Positions 15,640-24,704 of a stretch of DNA of 52,772 bases are shown here, in pieces. How positions within the stretch are numbered: position 1 is the stretch's first letter; every line of letters starts with the position of its first letter. Made by a program: the position numbers and the translations under genes. The notes beneath the pieces were generated by a model. It had not been told where the DNA came from. It searched no databases and saw only the letters and a list, made by a program, of their open reading frames with translations. The DNA is from Acidimicrobiia bacterium (GTDB lineage: Bacteria; Actinomycetota; Acidimicrobiia; Acidimicrobiales; Bin134), in the NCBI GenBank assembly GCA_009842675.1, contig VYEX01000070.1:1-52772 (forward strand), in the 5' to 3' direction.

Positions 15640-16896
15640 CTATAACTTGGTCAGCAGAATCGGGAAGCGGCCGTACGCATCATGGTGGCTGGCCTCGGTG
15701 TAGGTCGGCGGATCGTCGGGATCGATCTCGATTCCGGCGTTGTAGAGCGCGCTGGCGATGTTGACCAGCGTGCCGTCGGTGCCCTCGTCGTTGTCGGTGC
15801 GGGCCGAGAGGCCGGTGACCAGGGTGCGCCCGATGCAGATGTGCTCGCCGCCGCCGAAGGTCAAACCCCAAGGCTTGACTGAGCTGACCTCCCGGTAGGG
15901 ATTGAATTCCCCGGCATCGGGGCCGAACACCTTGGGATCGCGGTTGGCCGGGGTGAACAGGCATGCCACCCGCTCATCGGTGGCGATGGTTTTTCCGTTG
16001 CTCAGCATCACGTCGTCGTTGGCAATCCGCAGCAGAGCAGGCGACGGCAGGTGCAGCCGCAGGGCCTCGTGGGCAGCCCGCTTGATGTACTCCCGGTCGG
16101 TCACCTTGGCTCGATCCTCCGGGTGGCTTCCGAACCACTCGTCGAGGTGGGCGATGAGGTGGGGCACAGAGTGGGTAGTGGTCTGGGTAGCAGCCACCAA
16201 GAACAGGCAGGCCTCCCGGATGGGCAGCCCCTCGTCCCAGTCGTCGTTCCAGTGCAGATAGAGCATGGTGATCAGATCGACGGGCAGCTCGTCCCGCTCG
16301 ATCTCACCATGGTGAAACTGCTCGATGACGGCTCGGCGGCGGGCCACTGATGAGGCAAAGAAGTCGCGGTCGAAGTCATCGCGTACCGCCAAGATGCGCC
16401 TTATCACCTCGTCGTGGTCCTCAGTCGACCACTCGACGGTGGCCCCCGTACCCAGTTGCTCGACGTATTCCCGAAATGCGGTGGTTCGCTCAGGGGTGTC
16501 CACTCTGTCGATGCCGGTGGTGGCGGCGGCAATTCGGGCCAGCATGGTGCGCAACAGAACGCAGAGGTCGGCTCGCACCACCCCGTCGGCATCCCGGTTG
16601 TCGCGACACTCTTCCAGCGTCTTGTCGATCAGCGGAATCAGCTCAGTGTGCTCGTAGTACTCGAGTGCGGCCTTGGCGAACAGCGGGGCCTCTAGCCGAC
16701 GGCGCTCGAAGTGCTCGTCGCCGTCGATGGTCAACAGGGAGCGCCCGAAGAACGGCTGGCTTTCCTGATGTGACCCTTGCCGGAAGTTCCGCGACCGCAA
16801 GATTTCGTCGATTTCGGCATAGGTGGTGAAGTGCTGCAACCCCACAATGTGCGGAGGCGGCGGCATCTCTCGGATGGTGGGCTCTCGAGTCGGCAA
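15640..16896 (-). CDS. Cytochrome P450
   Basis: The protein (418 residues from TTG 16896) has the heme-binding FGGGEHICIGRTL near the C-terminus, an ExxR in EALRLHLPSPALLR and the I-helix region LFLVAATQTTTHS. The I-helix lacks the usual A-G-x-E/D-T and has A-T-Q-T-T instead, so proton delivery or substrate may be unusual. TTG 16896 is preferred because GGGAGG lies seven bases upstream and it leaves 77 bases to the divergent EamA gene; ATG 16938 would extend the protein by 14 residues. The ferredoxin gene follows directly. Substrate unknown. Confidence 0.88.
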   Translation of the reverse strand: MPTREPTIREMPPPPHIVGLQHFTTYAEIDEILRSRNFRQGSHQESQPFFGRSLLTIDGDEHFERRRLEAPLFAKAALEYYEHTELIPLIDKTLEECRDNRDADGVVRADLCVLLRTMLARIAAATTGIDRVDTPERTTAFREYVEQLGTGATVEWSTEDHDEVIRRILAVRDDFDRDFFASSVARRRAVIEQFHHGEIERDELPVDLITMLYLHWNDDWDEGLPIREACLFLVAATQTTTHSVPHLIAHLDEWFGSHPEDRAKVTDREYIKRAAHEALRLHLPSPALLRIANDDVMLSNGKTIATDERVACLFTPANRDPKVFGPDAGEFNPYREVSSVKPWGLTFGGGEHICIGRTLVTGLSARTDNDEGTDGTLVNIASALYNAGIEIDPDDPPTYTEASHHDAYGRFPILLTKL

Positions 16897-16973
16897 AATT
16901 GAACCTCCCTGGCGAACCAGAAGATAGCGGGTGAGCAATCGGGCATCCCTTTGGCCACTAGCGTGCGGGGGGC

Positions 16974-17801
16974 ATGCCGGTATTGCTGGGGGCCTTGGCG
17001 TCGGCGCTGATCGGCGTTTCCGACTATTTCGGGCGATATTGCAGTCGGCGCGCCCACGCCATGACCACGGTGGGCACCGCGTTCGTGGGCGGGCTGGGCA
17101 TCACCTTGGTGCTGGTGTTGATCGTGCCCAGCGCCATCACCGCCGCCGACCTCCTTCTAGGCGCGGCCTCAGGAGTGCTCATCGCCATTGCCCTCTCGGC
17201 CATGTGGCACAGCTTGGCCGTGTCCTCCTCGGCCATCGCCTCGCCCATCGTGGCTGCCTTCACCGCATTGGGGCCTCTCATCTACGGATTTGCCACCGGC
17301 GAGCGCCCCACACAGTTGGCCAACGTCGGCATTGCGGTGGCCGTGTTCGGGCTGCTTTTGGCGGTGATCGTGCCCCAATCCGTGACCAACGTCGGCACGG
17401 GCATTGCCTATGCCGTGCTGGGCGGCCTTGCCTTCACCGCGCTCATCGTCCTGCTGGACCGAACCAGCGTGGACAGCGGGATGTGGCCGGCGGTTACCCA
17501 GCGAGCGGCCGCCCTGGTGGTCATGCTGCTAGTAACTCGGGCCAGTCGCATCCCTCAGATCCTGCCCCGCTCACTGCGGTTGGCCGCCCTGGCCGGGGGC
17601 ATCGCCGGCGGCTCGGGCATGGCGTCGTTCATTGCTGGGGTGCAGCGGGGCCCGATAGGGGAGGTCTCGGTGGCCGGCTCCCTCTATCCGGTGGTTACCA
17701 TCGCCCTGGCGGTGATTTTGGACGACGACACCCTGCGGTGGTGGCAGGCTGTCGGCATCGCCGCCGTGCTGGCCGGCACCACCATGATCACCATCGGCTG
17801 A
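16974..17801 (+). CDS. EamA/DMT-family membrane transporter
   Basis: The 275-residue protein is almost entirely hydrophobic, with about ten predicted membrane segments and an internal repeat of five. The start MPVLLGALASALIGVSDYFGRYCSRRA and the end PVVTIALAVILDDDTLRWWQAVGIAAVLAGTTMI match the EamA pattern, with the second repeat beginning near residue 140. Such proteins export or import small metabolites; no substrate can be read. It converges on the DUF35 gene. Confidence 0.85.
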   Translation: MPVLLGALASALIGVSDYFGRYCSRRAHAMTTVGTAFVGGLGITLVLVLIVPSAITAADLLLGAASGVLIAIALSAMWHSLAVSSSAIASPIVAAFTALGPLIYGFATGERPTQLANVGIAVAVFGLLLAVIVPQSVTNVGTGIAYAVLGGLAFTALIVLLDRTSVDSGMWPAVTQRAAALVVMLLVTRASRIPQILPRSLRLAALAGGIAGGSGMASFIAGVQRGPIGEVSVAGSLYPVVTIALAVILDDDTLRWWQAVGIAAVLAGTTMITIG

Positions 17802-17810
17802 GAGATGGGC

Positions 17811-18278
17811 TCAGGAGTCTCGCTCTATCGGTCGAAACCGGGGAACGGCCATCTCTTGGTTGACATGATCGAACACGATCTCGACCCGGTCACCGATGGC
17901 CACGGTCTCAGGATCGCAATCGATGATATTGACCAGCATCCTCGCCCCGGCGCCTTGGGTGCCGTCGAGTTCGACCACGCCGGTGACGTACGGCACCACT
18001 GGGGCGAGCCCGGGGTGCAGCGGGTGGCGGACGATGATGCGGGAGTAGACGGTGCCGGTGCCCGGGAGCTCGATCCACTCCACCTCGCGTCGCTGGCATT
18101 GAAAGCAGACGGCCTCCGGGGGTAGCCGGAAAGTGCCGCAGTTGGTGCAGCGGGGGGCCATCAGTCGGTCTTGCTTGGCCCCGTCCCAGAACGGCTGGGT
18201 GTTCTCATCGGCGTGGGTCTCGGTCAAGATCACGGGGAATACTCCAGGCTGGACGTCTCCGAGGGGATTGTCGGTCAT
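17811..18278 (-). CDS. DUF35 zinc-ribbon/OB-fold protein (thiolase partner)
   Basis: The 155-residue protein has a rubredoxin-like zinc ribbon (CTNCGTFRLPPEAVCFQC, residues about 44-61) and an OB-fold that follows (GTVYSRIIVRHP... VPYVTGVVEL). Members bind acyl-CoA and pair with Ltp-type thiolases, for example in steroid side-chain retro-aldol reactions. A full AGGAGGTGAT (18288-18279, minus strand) precedes the ATG and overlaps the thiolase stop codon, so the two are coupled. Confidence 0.9.
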   Translation of the reverse strand: MTDNPLGDVQPGVFPVILTETHADENTQPFWDGAKQDRLMAPRCTNCGTFRLPPEAVCFQCQRREVEWIELPGTGTVYSRIIVRHPLHPGLAPVVPYVTGVVELDGTQGAGARMLVNIIDCDPETVAIGDRVEIVFDHVNQEMAVPRFRPIERDS

Positions 18279-18279
18279 A

Positions 18280-19497
18280 TCACCTCCTGAGCAGTGTGCC
18301 GCTCACCGGCAGACTGGCGGGACCTCCGGTGACCAACGCGATCTCGGTGCCTTCCACCTGGTTGATGGCCGTGCCCCGCAGCTGCTCTACCGCCTCGACG
18401 ATGTGGGTCATGCCGATGATGTAGGCATCGGACAAATTCCCGCCGTGGGTATTGACCGGAATCGACCCCGTTTCGAACCGGATGTTGCCGTCTTGGACGA
18501 ACGGCCCGCCCTCGCCGATGGGGCAAAAGCCGTAATCCTCCAACTGCAAGACCACCATCGGCGAGAAATGGTCGTAGAGCAGCGCCACATCCACTTCCTC
18601 CGGTCCCACTCCCGCCATCTCGTACAAGCGCTCGGCCACGGGCCGGTGGCCCGACGACGCAAACTCCTCATCGGGGGTTTGGCAATACCGGAAGATGCCC
18701 GGCCCCCAGCGTCCGCTGCCCCCGTGGGCCGAGGCCATGATGTAGGCGGGGGGCTGCTTGAGGTCTTTGGCCCGGTCCGCACTTACGGTGATCACTGCCA
18801 CCGCGCCGTCGCTTTCCATGGTGTAGTCGAGAAGGCAAAGGGGATCGGACACCATCCGGGCATCGAAATAGTCGTCGAGGGTCAGCGGTTCTCGTTGCAG
18901 CGACATCGGCCGATTCGCGGCATTATCTCGCTGGGACATGCACACTTCGGCGAACGCCTCTCGCCGCGTGCCGTAGAGGTGCATGTGCCGAGCGGTGATC
19001 AACGAGAAGCCATGGCCCGGCGACAGCATGCCGTTGTTGGCGGTGAAGGCGACTGAGGGCGACATGCCACCCCTTCCGTAGCCGCCGCCCCCCGTGCTCA
19101 TCGTGGCGTAGGCCAGCACGCCATCCACCGCGGTCCCCCCCAATCTTCGATTGAGCTGCTGGAGCGACATGAGCGTCACGCAGCACGTTGCCAACCCACC
19201 GGCGATAGCTGCGGCCGCCAGTCCCAGGGCGCCGGCCGAACCCCCGCCCCCGGCGGTGGGGGCGGCCGCGAAGCGAATTTCGGGTACACCAAGGACGGCG
19301 GCCACCGTCGCCGGATCACAGGCGTGCGCGTAGATGGAGAATCCGTCAAGATCGGCTACGGAAAGCCCGGCGTCGTCCAACGCATCCAGGATCGCAGTGC
19401 AGGCCATCGACATCTCGGTCTCGGGATGCGACTGTCCCCGCTTCCAGTACGGCGTGCGACCGATCCCGACCACCGCCGCCTGATCCTTGATGGTCAC
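18280..19497 (-). CDS. Ltp/SCP-x-type thiolase-like protein
   Basis: This 405-residue thiolase-fold protein has KDQAAVVGIGRTPYWKRG at the start, AAAIAGGLATCCVTLMS near residue 95, ALLYDHFSPMVVLQLEDYGFC near 300 and PVNTHGGNLSDAYIIGMTHIVEA near 345. The last two blocks are those of DUF35-partnered lipid-transfer proteins (Ltp2-like), which often carry out retro-aldol cleavage of acyl-CoA side chains instead of thiolysis; the usual thiolase C-terminal GHPxGATG is absent. GTG 19497 is chosen because the family begins V-x-I-K-D; TTG 19542 would add 15 unlikely residues. The acyl-CoA substrate is unknown. Confidence 0.82.
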   Translation of the reverse strand: MTIKDQAAVVGIGRTPYWKRGQSHPETEMSMACTAILDALDDAGLSVADLDGFSIYAHACDPATVAAVLGVPEIRFAAAPTAGGGGSAGALGLAAAAIAGGLATCCVTLMSLQQLNRRLGGTAVDGVLAYATMSTGGGGYGRGGMSPSVAFTANNGMLSPGHGFSLITARHMHLYGTRREAFAEVCMSQRDNAANRPMSLQREPLTLDDYFDARMVSDPLCLLDYTMESDGAVAVITVSADRAKDLKQPPAYIMASAHGGSGRWGPGIFRYCQTPDEEFASSGHRPVAERLYEMAGVGPEEVDVALLYDHFSPMVVLQLEDYGFCPIGEGGPFVQDGNIRFETGSIPVNTHGGNLSDAYIIGMTHIVEAVEQLRGTAINQVEGTEIALVTGGPASLPVSGTLLRR

Positions 19498-19630
19498 GGC
19501 GCTCAGCGTAATCAAGAACCGTGTCGAGGCTCTTTTGGTCATCTTGGAGCTGACCCCAGTCGCGTAGCGACCAACCGCCCCTGGGAGAACGCCGTGCGGA
19601 ATTCGCGCTCAGCGTCTAAATTACGGCCGA

Positions 19631-19673
19631 GCCGGGGAGAGGAGGACGGGAGGGGGGCAATCCTCTCCCCGGC
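19631..19673. terminator. Strong hairpin in the 278-base manB-thiolase gap
   Basis: GCCGGGGAGAGGA (19631-19643) and TCCTCTCCCCGGC (19661-19673) form a perfect 13-base stem with a 17-base G-rich loop. It lies about 100 bases after the manB stop on the minus strand and before the thiolase start. There is no T-tract at its end, so it may be a terminator of another kind, an attenuator or an RNA-stability element. Apart from this and the adjacent tandem repeat, no gene is seen in 19498-19775. Confidence 0.45.
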
Positions 19674-19740
19674 CCGAACCGCGAATCATTCCTGGTATCC
19701 ATCATCCTCTCGGGGAGACCGCCCAAAAACAACGAGTTTG

Positions 19741-19762
19741 GCGCCCATCTTGCGCCCATCTT
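19741..19762. repeat. Two-copy tandem repeat of 11 bases
   Basis: GCGCCCATCTT occurs twice back to back (19741-19751 and 19752-19762), 13 bases before the manB stop codon complement. It is noncoding and too short to name; slippage during replication is a simple explanation. Confidence 0.6.
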
Positions 19763-19775
19763 GGGAGCGGGCGAG

Positions 19776-21119
19776 TTAGGCGATGTGAGCTTGGACCTCG
19801 GCCACTCGCTCTTCGACTTCATCGGGAGTGGGGGCCTCCAGATTCAGCCGCAGCAGGGGCTCGGTGTTGGAGGGCCGCAGATTGAACCACCAGTCCCCCA
19901 GGTCCACGGTGAGACCGTCGAGGCGGTCTTGGCGGGCGTCGGGGAAAGAGGCCGCGACCCGTTCGATTACCGCGGCGGCATCAACCACTTTGGTGTTGAG
20001 CTCGCCGGACGCCGCGTAGCGATCCAGATCCGACACCAGATCGGAGAGGCCAGCCGGGTGACGGCTGAGGGATTCCAACACCATCAAGGCGGCGATCAGC
20101 CCACTGTCGGCCCGATAGTTGTCCCGGAAGTAGTAGTGGCCGGAGTGCTCTCCTCCGAACACCGCGCCGGTCTCAGCCATGGCCTGCTTGATGATGGTGT
20201 GGCCCACTCTGGTTCGCACCGCGGTGCCGCCCCCTTCGGCGATCACCTCGGGAACAGTTCGGGAGCAGATCAAGTTGTGGATGATTGTGGCGCCGGGGTC
20301 CCGTTCCAAGATGGCTCGGGCGATGATGGCGGTAGTCAGAGATCCCGACACCGGTCTGGCGTTTTCATCGACCAAGAACATGCGGTCGGCGTCGCCATCG
20401 AAGGCCATTCCTACGTTGGCATCCACGGCCAGCACTCGATCTTGGAGGTCCCGCAGATTCTCCGGTTGGAGAGGGTCGGCCGGGTGGTTGGGGAAAGTGC
20501 CGTCTAGTTCGGGGTACAAGAGGTCGAGCGTGAAGGGCAAACCGTCGAACACCGCGGGCACCACCAAGCCGCCCATTCCGTTGGCGGTGTCGGCTACCAC
20601 CAGCAGCGGGGCCAGCGCGTCCACGTCCACAAACGAGCAGACGTGGGCCACATAGTCATCCAACAAGTCCCGGCTAGTGCGGGTGCCCTTGGCGGCCGCC
20701 GGTTCGGGGCCGGAGATCGCCATGGCCTTGATGGGCCCCAACCCGGTGTCGGCGCCGATGGGCGTGGCGCCTGCCCCGCACATCTTGATGCCGTTGTACC
20801 CGGCGGGATTGTGGGAGGCGGTGAACACCGCGCCGGGGAGGCCGAGGCTTCCCGAGGCGTAGTAGAGCATGTCGGTAGCACACAACCCCACGTCCACCAC
20901 GTCGATGCCGTGGCCCATCACTCCATCGCCGAAGGCGGCGGCGAATTCCTCGCCCTCGGGGCGCATGTCCCGCCCGACCAGCACTGCTTCGGCTCCCGAT
21001 GAGGCCACGAAACGGGCGAAGGCACCGCCGATGGCCCGGGCGCCGTCGGCGTCGATCTGATCGCCCACGGTGCCCCTTATGTCGTAGGCCTTGAAAATGG
21101 CGTCGTAGTCGGTGGCCAT
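19776..21119 (-). CDS. manB: Phosphomannomutase/phosphoglucomutase (ManB)
   Basis: The 447-residue alpha-D-phosphohexomutase interconverts mannose-6-phosphate and mannose-1-phosphate (or the glucose forms), feeding sugar-nucleotide synthesis. The start FKAYDIRGTVGDQIDADGARAIGGAFA, the phosphoserine loop FTASHNPAGYNGIK near residue 98, the metal loop FDGDADRM near 230, the sugar-binding GGEHSGHYYFRDN near 317 and the phosphate loop RPSNTEPLLRLN near 414 are all intact. Length is normal. It could serve the glycosyltransferase fusion protein upstream in the same direction. Confidence 0.94.
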   Translation of the reverse strand: MATDYDAIFKAYDIRGTVGDQIDADGARAIGGAFARFVASSGAEAVLVGRDMRPEGEEFAAAFGDGVMGHGIDVVDVGLCATDMLYYASGSLGLPGAVFTASHNPAGYNGIKMCGAGATPIGADTGLGPIKAMAISGPEPAAAKGTRTSRDLLDDYVAHVCSFVDVDALAPLLVVADTANGMGGLVVPAVFDGLPFTLDLLYPELDGTFPNHPADPLQPENLRDLQDRVLAVDANVGMAFDGDADRMFLVDENARPVSGSLTTAIIARAILERDPGATIIHNLICSRTVPEVIAEGGGTAVRTRVGHTIIKQAMAETGAVFGGEHSGHYYFRDNYRADSGLIAALMVLESLSRHPAGLSDLVSDLDRYAASGELNTKVVDAAAVIERVAASFPDARQDRLDGLTVDLGDWWFNLRPSNTEPLLRLNLEAPTPDEVEERVAEVQAHIA

Positions 21120-21163
21120 GTCGGGTGGGCTAGCGCTTCAGGCGGTCGAGCGCCATCGGGTTC

Positions 21164-21991
21164 CTATTGCTTCTTGAGGTTCTGCTTCATCTCGTCGAGC
21201 TGCATCAAGATGGGATAGCCGTTGACGCTGATGGCGTTGCCGTGGCCGGTGTGATGGACGTCGAACACCGACTGAAGGGCGGTATAGAAGCCCTGCACGT
21301 CGAGGGTCTGGTTCACCGCCCGCTTGGCCTGGGCCAAACCGAATGCGTTGTTCGTGGCGATCTGCGCGGCCAGCTCGTGAGTGCGCTCCCACAATTGGTC
21401 GCGGGGGACAACCTCTCGGGCCAGACCGATCTGGAGGGCTTCTTCGGCACCCAGTGTGCGCTGGGAGAACAGCAGGTCCTTGGCCCGGCGGGCGCCCAGC
21501 TCCCAGGTGTGGCCGTGGTATTCCACCCCACCGATGGCCATCAGCACCACCGGGTCGGAGAACTCCACGTCGTCGGCCACCACCAGTAGGTCCAGCGGCC
21601 AGATGAGGTTGAGAGCCCCGGCGATGGCCTTGCCTTGAATGGCGCCGATGGTGGGTTTGGGGATGTTGCGCCAGTGCCACGAATAGCCCAGATACTTGCG
21701 GGCCTCCCACCGGTAAATCTTGTTCAGCTGCCAACTGCCGTCGGGCTCGGACAGCGACACCGCGTCAGGGTCGGGGGCGCCGCCGCCCAGATCGTGGCCG
21801 GCAGAGAAGTGCCTGCCTTCGCCTCGCAGCACGATCACCTTCACATCGTCGTCGTACTCCGCGGCCAAGAAGTGGTGGTGCAGCTCATCGAGCATCCGCT
21901 CGTTCTGGGCGTTGGCCTTCTCGGGCCGGGCCAGGGTGATGGTGGCCACGGCGTCAGCGGTCTCGTAATCGACGTATTTGTACTCGTCCAT
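21164..21991 (-). CDS. Enoyl-CoA hydratase/isomerase family protein
   Basis: The 275-residue crotonase-fold protein has ARPEKANAQNERM near residue 22, the first oxyanion loop GEGRHFSAGHDL near 57 and the second in IQGKAIAGALNLIWPLDLLVVADD near 115. The position of the usual second catalytic Glu reads AIGGVEYHGHTWE, and a C-terminal Lys/Gln-rich tail follows. Hydration of a 2-enoyl-CoA is likely but not certain. ATG 21991 is chosen because GAGGA is six bases upstream; the longer ORF from 22033 has no such site. Confidence 0.85.
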   Translation of the reverse strand: MDEYKYVDYETADAVATITLARPEKANAQNERMLDELHHHFLAAEYDDDVKVIVLRGEGRHFSAGHDLGGGAPDPDAVSLSEPDGSWQLNKIYRWEARKYLGYSWHWRNIPKPTIGAIQGKAIAGALNLIWPLDLLVVADDVEFSDPVVLMAIGGVEYHGHTWELGARRAKDLLFSQRTLGAEEALQIGLAREVVPRDQLWERTHELAAQIATNNAFGLAQAKRAVNQTLDVQGFYTALQSVFDVHHTGHGNAISVNGYPILMQLDEMKQNLKKQ

Positions 21992-22043
21992 GAGGCTTCC
22001 TCTTTCGATGCTTGCAAATGGGAGTTCTACCACGATCTCGGAG

Positions 22044-24704
22044 CTAGGCCTTGCTGAGGGAGGCGGCTTCGAGAACGGCGAGAGTTTGATCGGCGATGGG
22101 ATCCCAGTCGAATGCCGGGCGGCGGTCGATCAAGGCTTGGCGGGAGCGGTCCAGATCTTCAGAGGTGAGCTCATCGAGGCACCGGGTGAGGTCTTCGACA
22201 GTGGAGCCGTAGCGGATGTCGGCGCCCTCGAAGGTCTCGTCGAAGAAGTCCCAGTCGCTGGTGATGGCGGTCACCCCTGCCCCCAGGCAGTCGAACGCGG
22301 TGCCGGTGGTGAGCATCCCGGAGGGGGCGAACGGGAGTATGACCGCGTCGAAGGCCTTCATACGCCGCAGATACTGATTGAAGTCAAGATGGCCATGCTC
22401 GGCGATGATGCGGGGATCGTCGGGCACGGCCACCGACAGGTCTACCCGGATGACCAACTGGATGTCGTCCCGTTTGCAGGCGGCCACCGCGTCCACCACA
22501 AGTTGCAGGTCTTTCTCCACCCGGGGAGTGCCGATGACCGCCACTCGAAGCCCGCACGGCGCCCATCCCTCGGACAGCTCTACGTCTTGCCGGGTGGTGT
22601 TGGCCACCGTTTCGTACTCGCGGCCCCAGTGGCCGTGGGGGATGACATGGTGCTCGGTGTGAGCGCCGTAGCGGTAGGTGCCCAGGGCCACGTCCCGACC
22701 TACTTCGCTGTGATGGATGACCGCGTCGGCCGCCTCGGCCCACAGTTGGTAGCTGGCTGCGGCCTCGTCGGTCTTGAAGAAGTGGGGGAGCAGGTTGTGC
22801 TGGGTCCACACGATGGCGGTGCCGGTGGCCTTGACCTGCTCCAGCACTTCGGCGGTGCGCTCGGGGTCGACACCGCTCCACCACTCGGGCCAGGCCATGT
22901 GCAGCACGTCGATGTCCCGCAGTCTTCTGATCAGCTTGTCGTCGGGAATGCCCGCGCCGGATGCCACCACTAGATCGGCCAGCGGGTCGTACAGCGAGCG
23001 GTCATAGGGGTGGCCGTGGATGGTGCTGGCCACCCGCAGCCGGGGAGTGATCTTCCAGGTGAAGTCCACCGACGCGGCTGGTTCGATCTCAGCCTGGATC
23101 ACCCGGGGCAGCTCGCCCCAGAAACTGCGCCACTCAGCTACCCCGGCGGTGTCAATGGCCTGAACCCGACCGGTGTCGGTCCCCACGTCAATCGGCCGAG
23201 CATCGGATTCGGCCACCGAAAGGGTGAGGGGGCCGGGCAGGGCGTCGGGGTCGTCAAATCGGAGTTGTTCGGACACGACCAGCGAACGGCCTTCCACCTT
23301 GTATATGGCGGTTCTGCTTCCGGTCACCACCGGATCGCTGCTTCCCGCTGGTGCCCACCCGTCGTGGACCACAGTGACTGCCCCAGGAGTGTGCTCCACC
23401 GAGAGGGGCAGACCGGCGGGAATCAGCGGGGCACTGCTGGTGCCAGCCATTTCGTCCCGCCCCCGGGGGGAAATCACCGGCAACATAACCGGATGCCCAG
23501 AAGTGGGCTGCTCCAACAGGCCAGGTCCCCGCGGGGAAGAGGCGTAATCGGCGGAGAAGCCAAAAACAGTGGGTAGGGCGAACGACAGTGACTTCGACCG
23601 GTACGACCACACCGTGGCCCGCCCGGAATCGTCGAATCGGATGAAGCGCTCGGCCGGCAGGAAGGCATCGGTGGACGGCGCACCCGTCACCTCTGGTCTG
23701 CGCCGCAGCTCCAGGGCCGACAGCAGGAGCTTTCCATAGATGTCCAAGGTCATCTGAAGCCGCCGGGCCGGGCCCCGGTAGAACATTGCAGCCCGGTTCT
23801 GGTGGGCGGCGATCACCCCGTTGGGGAACCATTCCAGTAAATCGCCGAGCGTGGCGTCGGCCCGGGCCAGCCAGCGGTCTTGTGGGGCGTTCAGGTCTCG
23901 CCCGGCGGCGATGGCGGCCAATTCAATGGTGATGGCCATGCCCAGCGCGCCGATGGAGCGCCCCCACACGACGGCCCCGCCCGGTTGGGCCACCTCGTCG
24001 AGATCGCGAAGCACCTGGGACAGCCCGTCGGCCCATCCGGGACCGAGTTGGTCTACGAGGGGCTCGGCGAACAGGTACATGTCCGGGGTGTAGATGTCGA
24101 AGTGGATGAAGGCCCCCATGCCGTCGTTGAGCCAGCCAGTAGGGCTGGTGAACATCGAGCGCACCCGCTCCAGCAGCTGAGGATGCTCAGCAGGCTCGTC
24201 GTCCCCCTGGAGGCGAGCCAGAGCTCGCAGACATCGGGTGGCCACCACCGCGAAATTGGGGGGGATGGCATCGGTGTCCTCGAGCCGCGCAATGATCTCT
24301 TTGGAGTGCACTGCGTCGAGCACAGGTTGGCGCAGGTCGGGAGGCAGCGCATCCAGGCCGCCCAGCCGCAACACGGTCTCCCCGACCCGGTAGCTGTAGA
24401 AGCCCTCGACCGCGGCAGGGTCCAGCGAGGCGATGAGCGGCGGGATTCGGTCTTGCAGGTCGCACCCGGCGACCTCTTCTACCCCGCAGTCGATGAGCAG
24501 CCCCAGCACGTACATCAGGTCGGCAGTGGTGTCGTCCAGCACTGGATGCCCGGCGTACAGGCCGGGCAGCTTGAAACCGGGAGCGGCCGACTGCTCGAAC
24601 TCGGCCAGCTTCTCGGCCGTCGCCGTCACCAGGCGGTCGGCCAGCGCCCCTGCGGTGGTGGCCTCGGCTAGAGGGAGCTCGGGAAAGCGAAAATCCAGGC
24701 TCAT
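22044..24704 (-). CDS. Fusion of DUF2264-like alpha/alpha-toroid protein with a glycosyltransferase (GT-B, GT4-like)
   Basis: The 886-residue protein appears to have three parts. Residues about 1-400 are helical and resemble the DUF2264 / unsaturated-polysaccharide-hydrolase toroid (WLNDGMGAFIHFDIYTPDMYLFAEPL near 191, VVWGRSIGALGM at 245-256, the DUF2264 GRS element). About 400-555 is beta-rich, like a polysaccharide-lyase C-terminal sandwich. From about 563 to 880 there is a GT-B glycosyltransferase: start HGHPYDRSLYDPL, TAIVWTQHNLLPH near 630, RVAVIGTPRVEKDLQLV near 721, and the donor-site region LPFAPSGMLTTGTAFDCLGAGVTAIT near 791. It may trim and extend a polysaccharide, or the toroid may bind the acceptor. 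Its start overlaps the preceding gene by four bases. Confidence 0.68.
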   Translation of the reverse strand: MSLDFRFPELPLAEATTAGALADRLVTATAEKLAEFEQSAAPGFKLPGLYAGHPVLDDTTADLMYVLGLLIDCGVEEVAGCDLQDRIPPLIASLDPAAVEGFYSYRVGETVLRLGGLDALPPDLRQPVLDAVHSKEIIARLEDTDAIPPNFAVVATRCLRALARLQGDDEPAEHPQLLERVRSMFTSPTGWLNDGMGAFIHFDIYTPDMYLFAEPLVDQLGPGWADGLSQVLRDLDEVAQPGGAVVWGRSIGALGMAITIELAAIAAGRDLNAPQDRWLARADATLGDLLEWFPNGVIAAHQNRAAMFYRGPARRLQMTLDIYGKLLLSALELRRRPEVTGAPSTDAFLPAERFIRFDDSGRATVWSYRSKSLSFALPTVFGFSADYASSPRGPGLLEQPTSGHPVMLPVISPRGRDEMAGTSSAPLIPAGLPLSVEHTPGAVTVVHDGWAPAGSSDPVVTGSRTAIYKVEGRSLVVSEQLRFDDPDALPGPLTLSVAESDARPIDVGTDTGRVQAIDTAGVAEWRSFWGELPRVIQAEIEPAASVDFTWKITPRLRVASTIHGHPYDRSLYDPLADLVVASGAGIPDDKLIRRLRDIDVLHMAWPEWWSGVDPERTAEVLEQVKATGTAIVWTQHNLLPHFFKTDEAAASYQLWAEAADAVIHHSEVGRDVALGTYRYGAHTEHHVIPHGHWGREYETVANTTRQDVELSEGWAPCGLRVAVIGTPRVEKDLQLVVDAVAACKRDDIQLVIRVDLSVAVPDDPRIIAEHGHLDFNQYLRRMKAFDAVILPFAPSGMLTTGTAFDCLGAGVTAITSDWDFFDETFEGADIRYGSTVEDLTRCLDELTSEDLDRSRQALIDRRPAFDWDPIADQTLAVLEAASLSKA

